Source of the DNA: Rotaria sordida
Taxonomy: Eukaryota; Rotifera; Eurotatoria; Philodinida; Philodinidae
Assembly (NCBI GenBank): GCA_905250125.1
Contig: CAJNOL010000015.1
Coordinates: forward strand, 152,791-216,790
Direction of reading: 5' to 3'
Length of the DNA: 64,000 bases
Below the pieces are notes generated by a model that worked only from the letters and a program-made list of their open reading frames with translations, was not told the origin of the DNA and did not search any database. Positions 12,631-25,424 of this stretch are shown piece by piece (within the stretch, counting starts at the first letter, position 1; every line of letters starts with the position of its first letter). The position numbers and the translations under genes were made by a program.

Positions 12631-15600
12631 TTATTTTGATTTATTTGCTGTTATTTGACCACCATCACCTTCATCATCACTTGATTCCGACGCACGAAGA
12701 TCATCATGATGATGAATATTTTTTAAATTAGCTTCACGAAGTTGAAGAACACTTTCAGCTGGAACAGGATTTCCACTCGCATCCTTAATCATTGGTCTCA
12801 TAATGCCATGACTACTCAAAAGAAAAAATAAAAATAAAAAAATATTTTTTTTTCTAACTTGATAGCTTGATCTAAAGAATGAACAAGTTTTTCCATTTCA
12901 ACCATTTTTCGTTCTTCAGTCCAATCTTTCATTGGATCGTCATGTCGTATTATATTTGCACGACCTGTGACTGGATCAATACTAAAAATAAAAATTTACA
13001 TAAAATGGCCTATTTGATTTCAATCTGAATTTCGAACCAAAAAACGATACTCGATTTCAAATGGAAATGGGCGTTTTTAAAATTATCGATAAAATTATAC
13101 ATGCATATGTCCGCATTCAGAAAAAAAAGGGAAGGGAGTATATACATATATATTCATATGAATAATTCTAAAGACCTTTTACTTTCTTCATCCCAAAAAG
13201 AGAGCCTATATAACTGCATATAACAATAGATAACAGAGATGTCCATGGCGATGGTACCGCTGTCGCGGCAGATGTTTAAAAAATACTATTATGGTAGCGG
13301 CAGCTTGTTTTTCAGAGAGATTATAAAATTGCATGCATTTGCACCCGATTTGACTGTCTATAAGTTTAACGGTCAGAATTGTGGTGAATCTGAGAGATTC
13401 AACGTAACTGTGCAAATTTAGCCCAGTGGCTGAAGAGATTTTTGAAGAATTTCTGGAAAACCATCACGGTAGCCTTGTCTCTTCTAGGAGCGCGACGCAG
13501 CAGATTTCTAACCACGATGAGCATCTTTGATAGATAACTCTCAAGGTTTATGAAACGATGCGTCCCGAAAATAGTAAAATGAAGAGTATGCATATAATTG
13601 GATATTAATCACCGACTCGAAACATCTTATAACATGATTTAAACACTCATTGACTATGATTATTAGGAGTTGTGGTATGTTTTATATATGACGAGACCCT
13701 CTCTCCGCATCTTCTATCTAACGTGAGGCTTGTTTCGCTAGACCTCTAAACTTTTGTCGTTGAGAAAAAGCAAGCGTTATTTTTTTTTCTAAAATTTAGT
13801 TTGAAATGAAAAACCACATAGAATTCAACTTTTAATCAAATAAAATTCCTTTACCCATATTGATCACGAATTTTTTTATAATTTTCCGTATCAGATTCAT
13901 CTGAATCACTCGAATATTGTTCCTTATTTGCATTATGTTGTGGACCAAGTAAACCAAAATCATATAAAAGTCCAGCTGCATTTCCATAACCTGTATATTT
14001 AATTAAACGATCGACTAAAACAAATGAACAAAAATTTAAAAAAAAATCAAATTATCAATATTTTTGCTCATACCACTCTCTTTACAAAGAACAAAAAGTA
14101 ATTTTGCTGAAAGAGTTTTTAATTCCGAATTTGGATTTGTCATCATACGTGTTAATCTAAAAATTTTTTAAATTATATTTTTTTTATTCCAAAAAAAAAA
14201 TTTTTGTTTTTGTTAATTCACTTGTTCCGTAATTTTTGTCCTTCGGTTGGTAAATTTAAAACTTCATCACTTAATGGAGGTAAAATAAATTGTCGACAAA
14301 ATTTTCTTATTGTACGATTTGATTGACACATAAGTATAAGAAGTTGAAGAACAGGTAATAAAGCTTCTTTAGCATTTTTCGTTCCCTAAAAATAAAATAT
14401 TTTTATTATTTTATTTTGAATTATTTTTGGTTGTTTTTTCTACTTCAGTTTTTGTAATACGATGATCAAGAAAACGAAGTATTATATTAATAGCTTCCAT
14501 ATTTTTTCCATTATGTTCGTCACCACCATTTTCATCTTCTAATACAGCTGGTGAAAGTAATTCTTCAAAACATGTTTTTGGCATATTTGTTAAAAGATTA
14601 ATTATATGACTAAATATTATTTAATTGAAAAATAAAAACAAAAAGAAATCTATTTTTTTCATATTTCATACTTTTGTAATTCCATTTGTTTTTCATCATT
14701 TGGTCCATAACATAAAAGTAATTCACGAAGAATACTAACTAATCTCATCAAATGAGCTTCTTCTTCTTCTTCTTGTATAGCATATGAATGTGTTAAATTT
14801 GGTAAATCAACAGTTAAATTATAAAGTGTTTTTAATATTTCAATTAAATAATCGATATCATCATTCGATAATGTTATACCTAAATAAAATGAAAATTTCT
14901 TATTTTTGCTTTTTCATTTAACATTTAAAAATAAATTCATTTAATTTAACAATAACACTTTTACAGATAATATTTAGAAGACAACAAAATCTACACAACA
15001 TAATCACGACTGACGAATCATTTGAAGAGTTTTATAGAAATTCTTACAGCTAAAATGTTTCGATCTACTTTTAATGACATTTAATCTGAATGGTATTAAT
15101 TTGATCGAAAGAAAAAAATAACGAACGAAAGAATAGCAAAAATAAAATGTCGAAAAAAGTTTCTTTTAAAATTCTTGACCAGCGGGATGAAGATATTTTA
15201 TTCCATGGAAGAAAGTGAGAGATGTATAACTACACCATCAAGAGATACTAGTGTACGAAAAATATTCAAGTACAAAACTAATGACAAAACAATACGTTAC
15301 TTTATGTGGATGAATGTAAGTGTGGATATGGATGTGGTTGTGTGGTGTTGATGTGAACAGTGCATGCAAATGTCAGCTTTCTCTTTACACCTACACTCAT
15401 ATACCCCACAGCCTACCCTTAAGAGAGTCACCTAATGATATATGGAAAGTTTTCGACATTTGTTAGGAGTATATATTTTTTCGCCATTTTATACGATCGA
15501 CATCTGTTTTTCGACATGCTTTGTGTTGACATTGTTTTTCGCTGTAATTATTGTCGACATTGTTTTTTTCGCTCTAATAGTCTTCGACATTTGTTTTCGG

Positions 15601-17554
15601 ACATGTTTTGTGTCGATATTTTTTTCTCTATCTTTTCTTTCGACCAATTTGATACATACCTTTAATCTAGACTACACAATGATATATAGGAATAAATTAT
15701 ATTCTAGTTTCATAGGCTCGATTAAGCTTCTCAAAAACAATGACTCAAACTTTGAGGCAGATATTTTTAAAATATATGGTTGAGCTTATAAAACTACTAT
15801 AATTTATTTCTATCTATAGAACTCTATAAATGACTCACTCAGTTCTGAACATGATTATCTTAAAACGCGTGGTATACAGAAAAATATCAGTCTATATGAA
15901 AAATGCATCCTAATTCTTATTATGTTTATCAAAATCTTTGAAAGAATTGCAAATTAGTTTTATAGAAATGTAGAAAAAGAATCGTTACTAATTAATCAAT
16001 AATTGAAATTCCTGAATATGCGCTATCTGTGAAATTATGATTATAGAACTCAACGAAAACAAAAATGTACAAGGCATATTTAATCAGATATGTAAAATCG
16101 ACCATAAAAAAAAACGAAAATTTTCCTGAATGGGAAAATAACTCGAAAAAATTCTACAGGCTCAACAGTTTCCAAAAACATTTTTCTGAATGCGTGTTTG
16201 TACGTGTGGGCATATCCTGCATCTCTATGACCAACAGTACTTTATCCAGCATGAGCACGGCGCTCCTCCGAACATTGGATTGGCTCTTCTGAAGCTTGCC
16301 GCTATTGTACTATGTATTAGATGTTCGCCCTCCCGAAGTTTTTGAATTGCTTCTTTGGAAAAGAAAATTTTGATTAAATACTGAAGTCCAATAAACTATC
16401 TGAATCATCTCTAAACAAGAAAAAATTTAATTTTTCTATTTAAACTAGATAAATCAATATTTATATGAATTGTAAAGAAAATCTTGTATTGCACAAGTTT
16501 AAGAAAACGGTCGTAAACGATATAAAACATTTGAAGCATTGTGGTGAAATATGGTGAAAACTAACGTCGTAATACGTCGTTTTATAGTCCTTTATTAATT
16601 TCTGATGTCTTTAAAAAAATAAAATATAAAAAATTCAAGTTTTAAATCAAACCTGTATCTGCAGCAGCAACAGGTTCACTTCTTGATAACATGATTTGAT
16701 TAATTATTTCAAATAAATAAGAAAGACCATGAAATTTTTCTCGAACACGTTGTCTAAAATAAAAAATATCAAAATTATATAATTAAAAAAATCCAAAAAA
16801 CAAACAAACAAACAAAAATTGTTACCTTATATCAGCATTTAAAGCAGTTAAAAGAAACAGCATTCTCATATCAAAAAATCTTATACCATTATCTAATTTT
16901 GTTGCTGTTGTTTCTTTAATACGTTGTGTTATAGCATCAGCTACACCACTAACACTATAAAATTTTTGTACTGATGGACTCATATAAATTAAATTAGACA
17001 TGCATTTTTCTGCTTCAATCACATCTAAATTTTTGTTTGTTATTTTTAAATTGAAAACAAAAAAAAAATAATAATCTTTTTATTTTACTTTGTACATCTT
17101 TTGGATTAACATCAACTTTGCCACATTCTAAACCAGCTATATTTTGAAGCGGTTCAAGCACCGATGAGCCCGTAAGTGCCTAAATTTATAAAATAATTGA
17201 TGAATGAAAAAAAAAAATAAATAAAAGCAAATAAAAACTATAAAGCTTCTTACATCAAGTCCTTCACGTTCTCGTGTTAATAAACGTAATGTTTTTAAAC
17301 ATATATTAATTGAATTTGTATTAAATGAACGTAGACGTATAAATAATTCCATAACAAGTCGATGTTTTTTATCCAAAGCAAGTTCCGGAAATGCAAAATT
17401 ATTTGCATTCTATACATACATAACAAAAATGTCAGATAATATTTTTTTTTTGTTTTTTTTTTCTTACTTTTTCATAAAATTGTTCAATTAATTTCAAATA
17501 ATCATCATCAGATAACGTATCAAGTTTATTGAAATCGTCATCTGACGAGGCCAT
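12631..17554 (-). CDS. RIC8A: Synembryn: RIC8 chaperone and guanine-nucleotide exchange factor for G-alpha
   Basis: Twelve exons (minus): 17554-17468, 17409-17254, 17179-17089, 17024-16826, 16753-16653, 14879-14672, 14609-14444, 14385-14222, 14156-14074, 14014-13855, 12981-12859 and 12814-12631; the sum is 573 aa in frame. Family role: folding chaperone and GEF for G-alpha subunits in the cytosol, built from an armadillo-like helical repeat. Family-specific blocks seen include [10 protein letters not shown], the GYGNAAGLL block near the end of the armadillo core, an acidic [15 protein letters not shown] segment (CK2-like sites, as in vertebrate RIC8A), INPVTGR-like IDPVTGRAN and GIMRPM near the C terminus. 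I cannot separate RIC8A from RIC8B; invertebrates usually have one gene. The last acceptor may be three bases further on (exon from 12811), which would remove one Ser. Intron 5 (1773 bp) and intron 10 (873 bp) are inflated. Confidence 0.92.
12982..13854. other. Expanded RIC8 intron 10
   Basis: 873 bp, GC-richer than the neighbouring 45-60-bp introns. Short ORFs on both strands (60-70 aa) show no family signature. It is probably an old insertion of unknown type. Confidence 0.4.
14880..16652. other. Expanded RIC8 intron 5 with internal short repeats
   Basis: 1773 bp. The stretch 15460-15620 repeats a TTCGACAT(T)TGTTTTTCG-like motif about five times, which creates the 76- and 113-aa ORFs there. 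A GT/CA-rich segment at 15310-15420 weakly resembles 18740-18900 in the FSIP1 intron. No gene was recognised. Confidence 0.4.
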
Positions 17555-17958
17555 GGAAATTGATTTCGGTCTCGAACAGATACGAACAAATACGAAAAAA
17601 ATCGATCAAAAAAAAATAATCTGAATGTAAATAAAGAAAGCTAAGAACAAGAAAAAAGCCTTATGACTCAGCAGTGAGTTACTGGCATAAATAAATAAAT
17701 AATATGCATATATTAATTATTAGAAAATAACTTAAACACAGTGTAACTGGAAAATTTTTTTTTTAAAAAAAAGTAATAATAAAAAGACTTTTATCAAGAA
17801 AATTAGCTCGGAAAAAAATTATCTTCGAAGAAAAATTTTTTATTAAAAGACACTAGTGACATCTGAAACCTCTATTACGTTGTCTAGTCAACAAAAAAAA
17901 AAAAAAAAGGTAAATCTACTGATTAAAAGAAAAATATTCATATCAAGACAATAAAAAA
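17555..17958. promoter_or_regulatory. Shared upstream region of divergent RIC8 (-) and FSIP1 (+)
   Basis: Only 404 bp lie between the two ATGs, so both promoters must fall here unless one gene is led by a distant exon. It is A/T-rich with long A runs. I see no clear TATA box or known motif. Confidence 0.5.
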
Positions 17959-20900
17959 ATGACTGATACAACAAATGATGTGGATAAAAATTGTAAGTAA
18001 TTAAGTTTTTCTCTGTTTATTGTTTTTTACATTAAAAATCAAAGATATTTTTTTAATGTCAGATGAAAGTGATGAATATTCAGATGAAAATAGTGTAAAA
18101 TCAATAAATTCCTCTATACCAATTGTTCAAGATGATGAAGAAAATCTTCGTCGAACTTCAAGTAGTCTTAATAATTATACGATCTTACCACCAATTAAAT
18201 CAATAACAAATGATGATAATTCAGAACAACAATACTTTATTAAAAATTTACAAGAAAAATATCAACAACAAAATCATAAAAATGGTTTTAGAATTTAAAA
18301 AAAAACCTGTTTTTCCTATTTTAACAAGTTTTTTTAATATCTAGACACACCCGAGTTTGGAAATGATCCTAAATTGGAGGATGCTTATTTAAAAATGAAA
18401 CGACTTGATAAAGCACTTGAAGAAGCATTTGAAAAAGAAAAACAAGTCAAAATGGAAACAATGTCTTTAATGAAAAAGTATGTTATCAAAAAAGAAAACT
18501 GTAAAATGAAAAATAAAACTTAAAACAATATTATTCTCTTAAAAGAAAACACTGATTTATGAGAAAACATTTCTATCACACTTCAATCAATAGATAAGCA
18601 TAATTTTGTAAGTACCTAATCTTAGAATTTCAAAAAATACGACTTTCCTTACAACATAAGAACTTTGAAAGAGTTCTATTTTTTTTTCGAAGTATTAAAT
18701 CCTAAAGTTGACTAGACAATTTGAGAAGCCGAACAGTTACTTGCAGGTGCGAGTGTAGATGTAGGTATTAGTCAACTGTAGGTCTAGGTTTTTGTGGACT
18801 GGGGTCTGGAAGGACTCGCAGCTCCACAGTGAACGTGCATGCGAGTGCTGGCCTGAATCTTCTCTTCATTCAGACTCACATTCGTGTTGGCAAGTATCCT
18901 AAACCCATACTTTGATAATTATCTTTATTTGGCCATGATGTCTAGTTTTTAATTCGGTATTTTAACATAGAATTTCAATAGATGACTTTATTCTTATCTA
19001 ATGATTTACAATATACTATTAATCAGATGTAGTGTACTGCGTGATTGATATTTTTGATCACGATCACGGTCCCAATCACGAGCAAAACAAGGTCGTGAAT
19101 CACGATCACGAACTTTTATTTCAACTATAATCACGATCACGATCACGATCACGAATTTTCTTAGATCAAACTCACGATCACGATCACGATCACGCATTTC
19201 CTCAAATCAAATTCACGATCACGATCACGCATTTTCTCAAATCAAATTCACGATCACGATCACGACTATTCGCAATGTTTTTTGGGCAAAAAAATTCTCA
19301 TCATTTTAACATGGTGTCCAATCTCAGAGACTAATAGTTCCGACTCGTGAGCGTTCTCCACATGGTGCTGGTCCAACCATGCATTCATTTTTCGCTTTAT
19401 TATTCTGTAAACAAAGATGAGAAAATTAGTGACGGAAAAGCTCATCGCCGCTATAACGAGTACAGCAGAATAAATGGGCGATTAGTATTTTATTGATATT
19501 TCAATAACTCCTAATTGTTCAAACCTTATTATTTTTTCAAAAGATTCGCCGTAGAATTCTGCACAACGCGGTATAACCTAATTAACTAATAGATTTTTCT
19601 TTCTTTCTTTCTAGAGCACAACTGTTTTCAACAACAAGACTTGAACAATTTTCTAAATCCGGATATTTTTCAGAGAAAGTGTTTTCATTCTTCGGTCTTT
19701 GCGGCTTGCTTTATGACATGTTTGATGATTATTAATGCAAGCAGTGTGTTGCCAGTTATTACTTTCAATGGATTAACCACCAAAACGAGCTGTAAACATG
19801 CGAAAAAATAATTTGCAATGATTAAAGAATGAAAAACTTTCTCTGAAAAATATCCGGATTTAGAAAAATTGTTCAAGTCTTGTTGTTGAAAACAGTTGTG
19901 CTCTAAAAAGAAAGAAAGAAAAATCTATTAGTTAATTAGGTTATACCACGTTGTGCAGAATTCTACGGCGAATCTTTTGAAAAGATAATAAGGTCTGAAC
20001 AATTAGGAATTATTGAAATATCAATAAAATACTAATCGCCCATTTATTCCGCCGCACCCTTTGCTGTAGTTGTGAATCACGAGATGTTAGTCTCCATCAC
20101 GATCACGGTCACGTCACGATCACGAAGAAAGCTTCTTTGCCACTCACGGTCACGATCACGATTTGGAAAAAAAAAACTTAATCACGCACGATCACGATCA
20201 CGATCTGAAAAAAAAATTATAATCACGCACGATCACGCTCACGCGTGAGCGTGATTCGTGATCGTGACCGTGATTCGTGATTCACGCAGTACACTAATCA
20301 GATGATTTCTAATAAGATAAATTTAAAATTGGATTCTTCTTGGAAAAACCAAACATCATAAAACTAGATTTTTTTTCTGTATATGTTGTGCCGAAGTTCT
20401 AAATGGTAAATAATAACCAATTGATTGATGGTATGATAAACAATATATATATAAAATTATAGTTAATTTGTCATTTTAATAATTTATATTTAATTTTCAT
20501 TAGAATAAATGAGTATTATAATTGCATTGTGTTGTCATTTTAGGTTTCTGTTGTAAGGTTCAGATGACATTGCGTTCTATCGTTGATGAAATCGATGTTT
20601 AAAGTGCAGTATTCTATTTTGAAATAAGATTCATACTGACAATTAATGTAAAAAATTGTTTAGGTGCAAACATAATAAACTATCTTTGAGATCACAGCTT
20701 ATGTTGAGGTACGCAAAAATCTGATTTATTTGATTTACTAATTTTTATTTGCTTTAGAATTATTTGCATATTAATTTTGCACAAATAAAGTCCTTAGGCC
20801 GATCTAAAAAAAAGAATATGTCAAATTGATATAGGAAGTTTAATCAGATTATGATTAGTAGATAAAAAAAGTGACAATGAGATAAGGTCTGAAAAAACAA

Positions 20901-23727
20901 TAGGTTTCTGAAACTTATTTTTCAATTTATTAGATTTATAAAAATGTCAACACTTACCTTTCGATAGTATATAGCGCATCGTAATCGACGAAGAGACGTC
21001 CTTCAATTGATGAATCGCTTTTGAGTCGAGACGATGTGCATTGTGTAGACCAACTTAAGCTATGAATACTTTGAGAAGCGTTCACGCCCGTAGCTTATTG
21101 CAACGAAGATACTGCACTTTCTAAAATTGCAGTACCTATGTAGTAATAAGTTAAGGATACAAATTCTTTTCACGGTATTCGTAGTTCATTTGGGTTTACA
21201 TAATGCACATAGGGTCAACTCAAAAGTAATTTATAAGTTAGAAGCCTTCTCTTCTTAGTCCTTATTCTCATTTCTTTTCTATTAGACTATGAAACAAATA
21301 TCGATGTTTTAATAAAATCTTGTGAGATATTGAAAAAAGAATTCTGAAAAACTCCTAATTCTCAATAATGTCTACATTATTTCAACAAAGTTTTCTGTCG
21401 AAGTCATAAAGTTAACAAACAGTATAACTTCGGTACGACATATATAAGAATTATTTTACAAAAAAAACTTCACGAATACCTAATACATATCAATTTAAAT
21501 TTTTTTGCTCTTTAGATTACGTAATGAAATGCAATCAATGGCCTTAGCTGTCAATGTTGATTCACATGATTCATCACATACTCAATTAAATCTAAAACGA
21601 TTTTTAGCTCTTGATGATGAAATTTTAAAACTCGATGGTTCAATTATTGAAGATGAAAATCCAACTGAATCAATATTTAAAACTCAATTAAGTGATCCAC
21701 TTGGAGATTCTCATAATACAAATAAAAATAATAAAGAATTTGTAAATAGTAATACAAGAACAAATTCATCAAATAAAAAGAAAAAATCTAGTATATCATC
21801 AAATTCAACAATGAATTCTAAAGATAAATTAAAAAAGAATAAAATACCAGAAAAAGATTTTATTAAACGTAATATACAATTAGCAAAAGAATTAGGTGGT
21901 ACATGGGCATTAACAGATGATGAAAGACAACGTTTAAATCAATTATTAAATGAAGATGATCAAGAAAATATAATTGCATTAACAAATCAACACTATAATG
22001 GTTATATACCATCAATGAATGATACACAACGTTTGAAAGAAATTGATGATTTACTTGAAAAAGAATATTATAATCCATTACTTAATCATCAATTACGACG
22101 AAATATTGATAATGATATTGATTATAGTAATATTCAACAAATAACAAATGAAGAAAATGATCAATTAGAAAATCCATTTGGTGAACAAATATTAAAAGAA
22201 ACACGTTTACAACGTGAACATATGCATAGATTAAAAAAAATTGATGAACAACTTGAACATTTACATCGACCAATGACAGAAGAAAAAATTGAAGCAATCT
22301 TATCTGATGAACAATTAAATGAATTACTTGGTAAATCAAAAAAAAAAAGAACTTAACTGATGATCGAAATAGTAATTGTCATTCAAGTCTTTTAGAGATA
22401 TGAAGTTTTCACCCTAGTTCAGCGATCTTTATTTCAATCAACTTCATATCGATGATCTCTATTTCAGTAATGTTCATTTCAACGATGAAGTATGCAACCG
22501 ATGCAAACTTTTTGTAGGACTTTTGGTTTCGAAATTATGAGCGAATATTTTAGAGGCACGAAAATTAAGTTTAGATAGAGAACAAGAAAATTGCCATAAT
22601 TGATACGGTATTCCTTACCTAAATACTCATCATTGACAAATGACTTGGAATAAGTTAATCATTAATATATTGTTTTATAGAGAAATGTTTATTCTTTCGT
22701 TCGCTGTATTTGGAATGATTTTTGCTTGTACTTTGGATAATCTTTGGTGCGCTGAAGTTCATCCAAATTTAGCTTATGAGTTTTTGAAAGGTTGGCTCAT
22801 AACTTCTAAATCTGAAGCCTATCCTACATTCAAGTTTCGTAGGCTCAAACATTTGTTCCTCATCCCATTAGATTGGTAGATTTACGCAATGCATCGAAAT
22901 TCTTGTACAAGCATCGAAATTTTCCACCGCTTTCGACGATAGAAATAACATTTTTGTAGTAAAACCGACTTAGAAAATGTTCTTCAGGTGCACTTTTTTT
23001 TTATGCCAAATGTGAATTTTTTCTCGACCGTACTAACTTTGTACAGTGCAAAATATGAATTCAAAAAAACGACGTACTAACTGTGTATCATCTAAATAGC
23101 ATAAAATAATTCACCTACTCCTTCTTCCTAATCTTAACTTTCCGATGAGAATCTTTTATAAAGATTGTTTAGCTTTCTCTAGACTGAAAACGTTCCGGTA
23201 TCTATGAAAAGTCCTAGAAAAAAGTTTGAGTGTCTATTCTGAAAGAACATAAAATTTTGATATTAACTAAATATTTTTCAAATTTCTGCAGACTTCTTAA
23301 AGAAGCTGAAAAATGAATGAAAATGTTGTCAAATTATTTTTCGATTGTCTATTATTTATAGAGAAATAATATATTCTTTTTCTTTTTAGGACAATGTGCA
23401 GTTGATGAAATGAAACAACGTTTTTCATTTCTTAATCATGATCAACAAGAAATTGATTTTAATGATTTATCAAATTATGCATTAACACATTATGTAGAAA
23501 ATAATCAAGGACCATTAATTACAGATGAAATGATTCAATTATTAATTAATGAAGCTCAACAAGAAGGTATAACAATGCGTAAACTTGATGATGAATATGA
23601 GGATGATATTGATTCATTACAACAACAGCAAGTTGATTCATTAGTACTGGCACCTGCTATTGATCGACCTCTTTCATCAACATCTACTGCTTCTCATGTT
23701 GATCTATATAATCGTAATATAGATTGA
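17959..23727 (+). CDS. FSIP1: Fibrous sheath-interacting protein 1 orthologue
   Basis: Exons: 17959-17992, 18063-18284, 18345-18477, 21516-22330 and 23390-23727; 513 aa (human about 580). Blocks matching human FSIP1 in order are DPKLEDAYLKMKRLDKALEE (residues ~93-112; human EPKLKELD...KMKKLDK), DFIKRNIQLAKE (~244-255; human DFIKRNIELAKE) followed by ERQRLNQLL, GEQILKETRLQREHMHRL (~354-371; human GEKILRNTKEQRDLHNRL), then ILSDEQLNELL (human CLSEEQLKCLL). The protein is largely coiled coil and polar. In vertebrates it is tied to the sperm-tail fibrous sheath and cilia; in this animal a ciliary or flagellar role is inferred. The donor after exon 4 (CTTG|GTAAAT) was preferred to read-through to TAA 22354 because the next exon then continues in frame with a family-like sequence. 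Introns 3 (3038 bp) and 4 (1059 bp) are filled with repeat elements. Confidence 0.85.
19030..20296. mobile_element. Foldback hAT-like element with 8-bp target duplication and hexamer-rich subterminal regions
   Basis: The 15-bp ends are perfect inverted repeats: TAGTGTACTGCGTGA on the left, TCACGCAGTACACTA on the right. Both sides are flanked by the 8-bp direct repeat ATCAGATG (19022-19029 and 20297-20304), the size made by hAT transposases. Next to each end lie many copies of a hexamer unit GATCAC/ATCACG (19057-19265 and 20092-20285). Further in, arms at about 19450-19692 and 19826-20070 pair almost perfectly around a loop of about 130 bp. There is no transposase ORF; the 63-aa ORFs at 19006 and 19685 are by-products of the hexamers and the arm. 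It sits in FSIP1 intron 3. Confidence 0.85.
20958..21094 (-). other. Isolated exon-like open segment in FSIP1 intron 3
   Basis: Read on the minus strand, 20958-21094 is open for 45 codons with mixed, GC-richer codons. It ends in LFVDYDALYTIER and is followed directly by a strong AG|GTAAGTG donor. Upstream a stop is met and only a weak acceptor (CAATAAG) is present. A 12-bp inverted pair (AAAGTGCAGTAT near 20598, ATACTGCACTTT near 21108) flanks the segment. It may be a captured or relic exon; no family was recognised. Confidence 0.35.
22500..23345. repeat. Dispersed repeat modules filling FSIP1 intron 4
   Basis: The module TTAGAGGCACGAAAATTAAG (near 22551) recurs inverted near 43485-43505. 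The module AATTTCTGCAGAC plus GAAAAATGAAT (23280-23320) recurs in the same orientation near 43570-43620. The intervening DNA is unique to this copy. Confidence 0.55.
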
Positions 23728-24670
23728 TTCTAATAAATTATTTTCTGCTATTTGATTATTAATAATTAAATATTGCTTTCTTTTTTGACGGCTCTTCTAT
23801 GCTTGAATGCTTACAAATTTCAATTGGTCTAAATGATCTTTTGTTTTTTTAGAATCGTCGTAATAGTCAGATTTTGTTGATATGAAACAGATTTGAATGA
23901 CCATCAGATACTTAGAACAATTAACAAACTGATCAATTGACTATTAAAAGTTTTCTTTACACAAGATATGCTAATTTTGAATCCATACTTGTTATTATAT
24001 TATATTCTTTTATTAAATATTATTTACAGTACAATTTTACTGTACTATAATGAAACATTTTTTCAAAAGTTATACTTGTGGATTACAATATATGTTTTAT
24101 CTTTGAATAAAATAGTCATTGAACCTTAAAGTCTGATATGACTATATTAGTAAATCAGCGATCTTTTGCTCTAGTTGTTTTGTATTGAAGAATTTTGATG
24201 TCGTAGATGAATAATATGATAATAGTTTTTAATTGTTTATTTTATTTTTTTGATCGTATTTTGCATTAAATCAATTATCTTAACGATATTTCACTACCAA
24301 GTGATCATCATCATTTCATATTATCAAATGTATATTCTGTTTGAAAATAATAAGAGATATAACAGTGATTGAAAAAAAGCTGAGTTTTTTATAATACAGA
24401 TAATGAATAGAGCGTTTCAGAAAACAGGAGTATCTGAGTTTTACGAATAATGATGTATCTATAAACTAATTTGTATTCAACGAAATTCTAATGTTCAATC
24501 TCCATTATTGACAAGTACAAGATCGCATTTGAAATTATCAATAGTCATTGAATATGAATCAGAACAAACGATAAGCAATACTTATAGTAAACAGAAAAAT
24601 ACCAGTATCATATCAAACAAGTACGCTTGATGTGTTGTCATCAGGGAATCGCCAAACGCTAAATCAAGTA

Positions 24671-25250
24671 AGGTGATAGAAAAAAAGTTTAACAATAATG
24701 TGTGTTTGATTTTTTCTTTTCTTTTATTAGTTAAGGGAGTTTTTAATTTCATACGTTCTATAGCAAGATTTCATAGATGAACTATCATAGGAAAGTTTCT
24801 AAAAAAACCGCATACGGTTTTCAGGTCCTTGAAGGTTATTTATTAATAATGTCATTTTAAAAAAAATAGAATGAAGAGTCGCCACATTTTCTACAAGTCT
24901 TTCTTGAAAAGTTAAAACTATCACAAAAACACAAAAAAACGAAATGTATCAAAAAAATCGAATCAAAAATACCTTTTTAGGTTTTTGTAATACTGGTAAC
25001 TTTTTAAAGGAAGGTTGTAGAAAATGTGGCAGTGTCTCATTTTATTCTCTTTAAAATGACATTGTTAAAAAATAACCTTCTGAAACCTGAAAACTACCGT
25101 ATCCGATTTTTTTAGAAACCTTGCTATAGAATGTATTAGAGAGAAAACTCCATTGACTATTAAAATTATTATCTGTATTTGAACTAATTACCTAGTATTA
25201 TAGAAAAAAGAAAATCAAAAATGGGTTTTTACTAAACTTTTTCCACCATC
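24671..25250. mobile_element. Foldback element, about 580 bp
   Basis: The two halves are imperfect reverse complements. Left TTCTAAAAAAACCGCATACG matches right CGTATCCGATTTTTTTAGAA, and left GCCACATTTTCTACAAG matches right TTGTAGAAAATGTGGC. The ends GGTGATAGAAAAAAAGTTTA and TAAACTTTTTCCACCATC also pair. The loop is near 24910-24990. There is no ORF. One end of a second copy is found at 62993-63120. Confidence 0.75.
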
Positions 25251-25424
25251 GTATGTTGTTGCCATTGTGATCATCTAAGATAAATGAAATTGGATTTAAA
25301 TCGAATATTGATATTGTTTGTGTTCTAAAAGTTCTATTGCAATATCCACAAAAATACATTTACAATGTCTGTACGACTACTAATGTCTACTATATATAGT
25401 TTAATGTCGTTGTTAAAATCTGTA

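Noticed and set aside
13239-13593. ORFs of 60-69 aa on both strands in RIC8 intron 10
   Set aside because: No homology recognised and both strands are equally open; more likely chance in a GC-richer insertion.
15435-15783. 76- and 113-aa ORFs in RIC8 intron 5
   Set aside because: They are made by a short repeated TTCGACAT motif in T-rich intron DNA; the spliced RIC8 frame runs on the other strand.
19006-19197. Minus ORF rich in Arg-Asp pairs (RDRDRD)
   Set aside because: A by-product of the ATCACG hexamer array in the hAT-like element.
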